A stretch of DNA of 6,656 bases, taken from contig JACUUP010000084.1 of the NCBI GenBank assembly GCA_014859225.1, positions 1 to 6,656 of the forward strand, in the 5' to 3' direction. This DNA comes from Candidatus Aerophobota bacterium. GTDB taxonomy: Bacteria; Aerophobota; Aerophobia; Aerophobales; B3-G15. Made by a program: the position numbers and the translations under genes. The notes beneath the pieces are model-generated. The model was not told the DNA's origin. It did not search any database and saw nothing but the letters and a program-made list of their open reading frames with translations. Shown piece by piece: positions 6,275 to 6,656 of the stretch (within the stretch, counting starts at the first letter, position 1; every line of letters begins with the position of its first letter).

Positions 6275-6544
6275 CACTGGAGTTATTTCTAATAATAGAG
6301 AGATTTGCCAGCTTAGTTTTTTTGGAGTCTGAGATGTTTGTCTTTGGTATGATTCGTTTTAGTGTCCGCAAGTTATTAGGGACAGCGGCTTTGTGGAAAG
6401 AGGAGAAAGTTCCAGAGAGAAATTGGTTTAAAGGGAACACTCCTGTTGGAAAAGGCGTACACTTTTTCTGAAGAACTTGGTCAAAGGTAAATTTCTAAAA
6501 ACCTACCTTTTATAAAGATCAAATAAAAAGTATCGTATATTTAA
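6275..6544 (-). other. Gene-free leader region with several short inverted repeats
   Basis: No convincing gene is seen in this stretch, which would be transcribed as the 5' leader if the promoter at 6545-6573 is right. It holds several small inverted repeats: TGTCC/GGACA (6363-6367 with 6380-6384) interleaved with CCGC/GCGG (6366-6369 with 6385-6388); GTTCC/GGAAC (6409-6413 with 6434-6438); AAAAG/CTTTT with a 7-nt loop (6450-6454 with 6462-6466); and AAAGGTA/TACCTTT (6483-6489 with 6504-6510). None is followed by a clear terminator U-run on the minus strand. No tRNA, rRNA or riboswitch class was recognised. Confidence 0.4.
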
Positions 6545-6573
6545 ATTAATAATACAATTTTTTAGAATGTCAA
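6545..6573 (-). promoter_or_regulatory. Probable leftward sigma70-type promoter of the operon
   Basis: A perfect -35 TTGACA reads leftward at 6573-6568. At 16-17 bp spacing lies a modest -10, TATTAA (6551-6546) or ATTAAT (6550-6545), inside a very AT-rich stretch. Transcription would start near 6538 and give a leader of about 340 nt before the binding-protein ATG. The -35 is excellent and the -10 is only four of six, so a closer promoter is possible. Confidence 0.5.
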
Positions 6574-6575
6574 GT

Positions 6576-6599
6576 CATCATTTTCAGGCTGATGGCTGA
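6576..6599. promoter_or_regulatory. Candidate operator between the two divergent promoters
   Basis: Between the two -35 boxes lie an inverted repeat, CATCA (6576-6580) with TGATG (6590-6594) separated by 9 bp, and an overlapping direct repeat GGCTGA-T-GGCTGA (6587-6599). The position suits a regulator controlling both directions. Repeats this short can arise by chance. Confidence 0.3.
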
Positions 6600-6607
6600 A
6601 CGCTTAA

Positions 6608-6636
6608 TTGACTTTAGTTTAGCATTTTCCTATAAT
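6608..6636 (+). promoter_or_regulatory. Strong rightward sigma70-type promoter of a divergent gene
   Basis: TTGACT (6608-6613) and a perfect TATAAT (6631-6636) are separated by 17 bp, the ideal spacing. The predicted start near 6643 lies just before a ribosome-binding site, so the divergent mRNA would have a very short leader. The gene itself is outside the window. A transcriptional regulator or another pathway gene would be usual in this position. Confidence 0.78.
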
Positions 6637-6643
6637 TAAACAA

Positions 6644-6649
6644 GGGAGG
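6644..6649 (+). promoter_or_regulatory. Shine-Dalgarno GGGAGG of the divergent gene beyond the right edge
   Basis: GGGAGG follows the promoter by 7 bp. The ATG at 6650-6652 touches it with no spacing and is unlikely to be the start. A start codon about 5-9 bases on, at or beyond the last base of the window, is expected. Confidence 0.55.
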
Positions 6650-6656
6650 ATGAGAA

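Noticed and set aside
6250-6471. 73-codon rightward open frame in the control region
   Set aside because: It would start at TTG with no ribosome-binding site, resembles no known family, and lies opposite the operon leader. I treat it as chance, or at most part of a dispersed element.
6650-6656. ATG at 6650 as start of the divergent gene
   Set aside because: It abuts GGGAGG with zero spacing, too close for normal initiation. A later start outside the window is more likely.

Overview
The window is one strand-biased catabolic operon. Six complete genes, and the first codons of a seventh, lie on the minus strand and read from right to left. It looks like an AT-rich bacterium. The solute-binding protein has an ordinary Sec signal peptide with no lipobox cysteine. 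That fits a free periplasmic protein in a diderm better than a lipid-anchored one in a Gram-positive. Carbohydrate transport beside a 2-keto-3-deoxy acid type aldolase and kinase suggests a heterotroph living on sugar acids or related compounds. I cannot name the lineage from this sequence.

Layout in order of transcription (right to left). Positions 6195-6656 are a gene-free control region. A strong rightward promoter (6608-6636) and a ribosome-binding site at the right edge point to a divergent gene starting just outside. A probable leftward promoter (6545-6573) serves the operon and would give a leader of about 340 nt. Next come an ABC solute-binding protein (6194-4830), a 112-bp gap with a 13-bp perfect hairpin, and two MalF/MalG-type permeases (4717-3866 and 3859-2987, the second with a TTG start). 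They are followed by a DHDPS-superfamily aldolase of the KDG-aldolase type (2982-2086), a divergent DgoK-family kinase (2084-1056) and a D-2-hydroxyacid dehydrogenase (1035-64). After 41 bp without a terminator, a new reading frame begins at position 22 and runs off the left edge. Its first seven residues, MTSRERV, match the usual N-terminus of uroporphyrinogen-decarboxylase-fold (MtaA/CmuA-like) proteins.

Working model (inference): the binding protein and permeases import a sugar, sugar acid or related polyhydroxy compound. The kinase phosphorylates a 2-keto-3-deoxy acid. The aldolase splits the acid, or its phosphate, to pyruvate plus an aldehyde. The dehydrogenase interconverts a 2-keto and a 2-hydroxy acid. 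No ATPase subunit, dehydratase or regulator lies inside the window, so these must be downstream, divergent or elsewhere. Gaps of 1-6 nt between permease 2, aldolase and kinase suggest translational coupling. The substrate is unknown, and the URO-D-like partner and the unusual kinase make this more than a routine galactonate operon.
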